A stretch of DNA of 64,000 bases from positions 1-64,000 of the forward strand of contig NZ_SSDJ01000111.1 in the NCBI RefSeq assembly GCF_004794465.1, written 5' to 3'. A program made the position numbers and the translations under genes. The notes below the pieces were generated by a model that worked only from the letters and a program-made list of their open reading frames with translations, was not told the origin of the DNA and did no database searches. The DNA is from Microbacterium sp. K24 (GTDB taxonomy: Bacteria > Actinomycetota > Actinomycetes > Actinomycetales > Microbacteriaceae). Positions 62,290 to 64,000 of this stretch are shown piece after piece; the stretch's first letter is position 1, and the number at the start of each line of letters is the position of its first letter.

Positions 62290-63288
62290 ATGGCCACCGC
62301 GAAGGACGTCGCCGACAGGGCGGGCACATCGACGGCCGTCGTCAGCTACGTGTTCAACAACGGACCGCGCGGCGTCGCACCCTCCACCCGCGAGAAGGTC
62401 CTCCTGGCGGCCACCGAGCTCAACTACCGCCCGAATGCGCTGGCGCGAGCGCTGAGCTTCGGGAAGACGCTGTCGGTCGGCCTGATCGTGCCCGACATCG
62501 CCAACAGGTTCTTCGGCGAACTGGCACGGGCGCTGGAGGAGGCCGCCGCTGCACGGGGGAACCTCCTGCTGATCGGCGACTCCGGACTCAACGTGGAGCG
62601 CGAGCGGTCGCACGTGGCGGCCTTCGTCGAGCGCCGCGTCGACTCGGTGGTCATGGTGTCGCTCTCCGACACCCCCGACCTCCGCCCCTTCACCGACGCC
62701 GGCATCCCGATCGCGGTCCTGCACCCGGTCGATCCCGGGCAGCAGGCGTCATCGATCTCGATCGACTACCGGGCCGCCGCGCAGGCGGCCACCGCCCACC
62801 TGATCGAGCACGGGTACCGCTCCATCGCGCTCCTGAACGGCCCCGACGACTCCGCGGGCTCGCGGCAGCATCGCGAGGGCTTCTTCCGCGCGATCCAGGC
62901 GCATGATCTGCCGATCGACACCGTGGAGCTGCAGACCGAGATCTCCCGCGCCCACGCCGCTCAGGTCGCCCTCGACGTGCTCGCCCGTCCCTCCCGGCCC
63001 CGCGCCTTCTACTGCTCGACGGATGAGCAGGCGCACGGCGTGATGTTCGCCTGCCACCGCCTCGGACTGACCATCCCCGACGATGTCGCCGTCACCGGGT
63101 TCGACGGCACCGAGCACTCCGCGTACACCTATCCTCCGCTCACGACCGTCCGTCAGCCGGTGATGGAGATGGCGGAGCGAGTGATCTCACTCCTCACCGG
63201 GCACGTCGAACTCCCGGTTCACGAGATCGCACCGTTCGAGCTCGTGCTCCGGGAGTCATGCGGTCCGCACGGTGGACCGGACCGCTGA
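62290..63288 (+). CDS. LacI-family repressor of the nucleoside-hydrolase locus
   Basis: A 332-residue LacI regulator. HTH ATAKDVADRAGTSTAVVSYVFNN and hinge YRPNALARALSFGKT lead into a sugar-binding core. ISIDYRAAAQAATAHLIEHGY and VAVTGFDGTEHSAYTYPPLTTVRQP are typical. GGGGAG precedes the ATG. It is divergent from the importer operon, and two operator copies sit at its own promoter, so it should repress both transcripts until an imported nucleoside or ribose derivative appears. Confidence 0.93.
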   Translation: MATAKDVADRAGTSTAVVSYVFNNGPRGVAPSTREKVLLAATELNYRPNALARALSFGKTLSVGLIVPDIANRFFGELARALEEAAAARGNLLLIGDSGLNVERERSHVAAFVERRVDSVVMVSLSDTPDLRPFTDAGIPIAVLHPVDPGQQASSISIDYRAAAQAATAHLIEHGYRSIALLNGPDDSAGSRQHREGFFRAIQAHDLPIDTVELQTEISRAHAAQVALDVLARPSRPRAFYCSTDEQAHGVMFACHRLGLTIPDDVAVTGFDGTEHSAYTYPPLTTVRQPVMEMAERVISLLTGHVELPVHEIAPFELVLRESCGPHGGPDR

Positions 63289-63300
63289 GGCGGACGCCTC

Positions 63301-63903
63301 TCAGGCCGGCGCGACCGGCCGTCCGATCGACAGCATCAGGCGGTTCGCCCAGTTGAAGAACGCCGCTCCGTGGATGACGTCGGCGATCTCCAGATCGTCG
63401 AGGCCTGCCGCGCGGAGCCGGGCGATCTCGCCCTCCCCGAACGCGCTGGGCGTGTCGGTCAGGGCGACGGATGCCGCGACGACCGCGTTCCACCGCTCGC
63501 CGAGATCCGCCTCCACGCCCTCGTCGAGCAGCCGGTCGACGTCGTCGACGCGCTTGCCGTGGTGGGCTGCGAAACGGGAGTGCACCGAGGCGCAGAACAC
63601 GCAGCCGTTGCGGCGGGATGCCGCCGTCGCCGCGAGTTCGCGCTCGGCTCGCGGGAGGCCCTCGGCGACGTTGTAGAAGATGTCCTTGTCGACGAGGGTG
63701 CGCGCCTTCAGGATCTCCGGGTCACGTGCGAGCAGGCGGAAGTAGTCGTTCTTCGCCCGCGCCGCATCGACGAGGCCGTCGTAGTGGCGCTCGGTGAGCT
63801 CCTCTTCCGGCAGCGGCGCGAGATGCGGCAGCCAGCCGACCTCGCCGCGCGTGAAGGCGTCCGGGTGCGGGGCGTCGTGCGTGAGCACGGTCTCGGCGGT
63901 CAT
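63301..63903 (-). CDS. AhpD-like (carboxymuconolactone decarboxylase fold) alkylhydroperoxidase-domain protein
   Basis: A 200-residue all-helical protein. The redox motif CVFCASVH at about residues 98-105 is that of AhpD peroxidases, with Cys pair and trailing His. Its length is about twice the minimal CMD domain and matches the two-part AhpD-like group found in actinobacteria and rhizobia. It probably reduces peroxides or protects a neighbouring oxidative pathway. The start overlaps the stop of the upstream gene (ATGA), so the pair is coupled. Confidence 0.88.
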   Translation of the reverse strand: MTAETVLTHDAPHPDAFTRGEVGWLPHLAPLPEEELTERHYDGLVDAARAKNDYFRLLARDPEILKARTLVDKDIFYNVAEGLPRAERELAATAASRRNGCVFCASVHSRFAAHHGKRVDDVDRLLDEGVEADLGERWNAVVAASVALTDTPSAFGEGEIARLRAAGLDDLEIADVIHGAAFFNWANRLMLSIGRPVAPA

Positions 63904-64000
63904 GCGGCCTCCTCCTCGGGTGTGACGGCGGCGGTCGTGGCGAATCCGGCGGCGGCGAGGGTTCGCAGGCCGGTGATGACCCGCTGCTGGAAGGCCAGGA
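63900..64000 (-). CDS. C-terminal end of a protein coupled to the AhpD-like gene (partial)
   Basis: The minus-strand frame is open from the window edge to the TGA at 63900-63902, giving about 32 residues (LAFQQRVITGLRTLAAAGF, ending EEEAA). The stop overlaps the next ATG (ATGA). Companions of this AhpD type are often another CMD-domain protein, which would fit, but the fragment is too short to say. Confidence 0.5.
   Translation of the reverse strand, partial: LAFQQRVITGLRTLAAAGFATTAAVTPEEEAA

Noticed and set aside
63301-64000. A biosynthetic gene cluster at the right edge
   Set aside because: Only an AhpD-like gene and a 32-residue fragment are visible, which is not enough to infer a pathway.

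Overview
The window is high-GC, densely packed DNA of an actinobacterium, most likely a Microbacteriaceae member close to Microbacterium. This rests on protein style, on frequent GTG starts and leaderless promoters, and on a strand-symmetric GGATGCC/GGCATCC word I associate with that family. There is no 16S gene, so the genus is an inference. The DNA reads as ordinary chromosome: no prophage, CRISPR array, insertion sequence or large biosynthetic cluster was seen. Gaps between genes are almost all under 220 bp, and no stretch above 300 bp lacks a gene.

Layout. 1-4.7 kb: the tail of an unknown gene, an acetylxylan-esterase-type enzyme, a berberine-bridge-type oxidoreductase and an OmpR-type two-component pair. 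4.7-5.9 kb: an AbiEi/DUF559 nuclease-like gene between two 83-bp palindromic direct repeats. 5.9-8.9 kb: a flavinylation module (FMN-binding lipoprotein, ApbE, NqrB/RnfD-reductase fusion). 8.9-11.5 kb: tRNA-Gln, glmU and prs. 11.6-16.2 kb: GNAT, MarR, pseudouridine synthase and the metQNI methionine importer. 16.3-23.4 kb: cation/proton antiporter, EEP-fold protein, ABC-F ATPase, spermidine-synthase-like protein and a DUF222/HNH gene under an SOS-like box. 23.6-28.8 kb: the multiple-monosaccharide importer chvE-mmsB-mmsA with its LacI repressor. 28.9-35.5 kb: ispE, an aldo/keto reductase, rsmA, a frameshifted MFS gene, tatD and metG. 35.5-45.6 kb: an orphan lipoprotein, a sulfite-oxidase-fold molybdoenzyme, and a GH1 glucosidase with an Opp/Dpp-type importer and LacI repressor. 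45.6-53.2 kb: SAM methyltransferase, rsmI, protein mannosyltransferase, DUF255 protein, FMN reductase, aldo/keto reductase and a membrane acyltransferase-like protein. 53.3-58.2 kb: hrpA and a quinone-oxidoreductase-like gene. 58.2-63.3 kb: a nucleoside hydrolase with a CUT1 sugar-type importer and LacI repressor. The right edge holds an AhpD-like gene and the end of its upstream neighbour.

How it fits together. Housekeeping genes (prs, glmU, ABC-F, ispE, rsmA, tatD, metG, rsmI, pmt) appear in an order that, from memory, resembles the conserved actinobacterial block around Mycobacterium tuberculosis Rv1002c-Rv1018c. Sugar-uptake and regulatory cassettes have been slotted between them. Three carbohydrate loci share one logic: a LacI repressor, operator palindromes at the promoters, and genes joined by ATGA overlaps. 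Many starts lie 6-8 nt downstream of a TANNNT-like -10 hexamer with no Shine-Dalgarno, so they are probably leaderless, and several divergent pairs have two such promoters facing each other in 35-60 bp.

Most notable signals: the repeat-bracketed AbiEi/DUF559 gene; a tRNA-Gln whose 3' end lies one base before the glmU start codon; a compact flavin-based extracytosolic electron-transfer module; a REP-like word read in frame inside hrpA; four copies of one operator at the nucleoside-hydrolase locus; and a single-base frameshift in an MFS gene.
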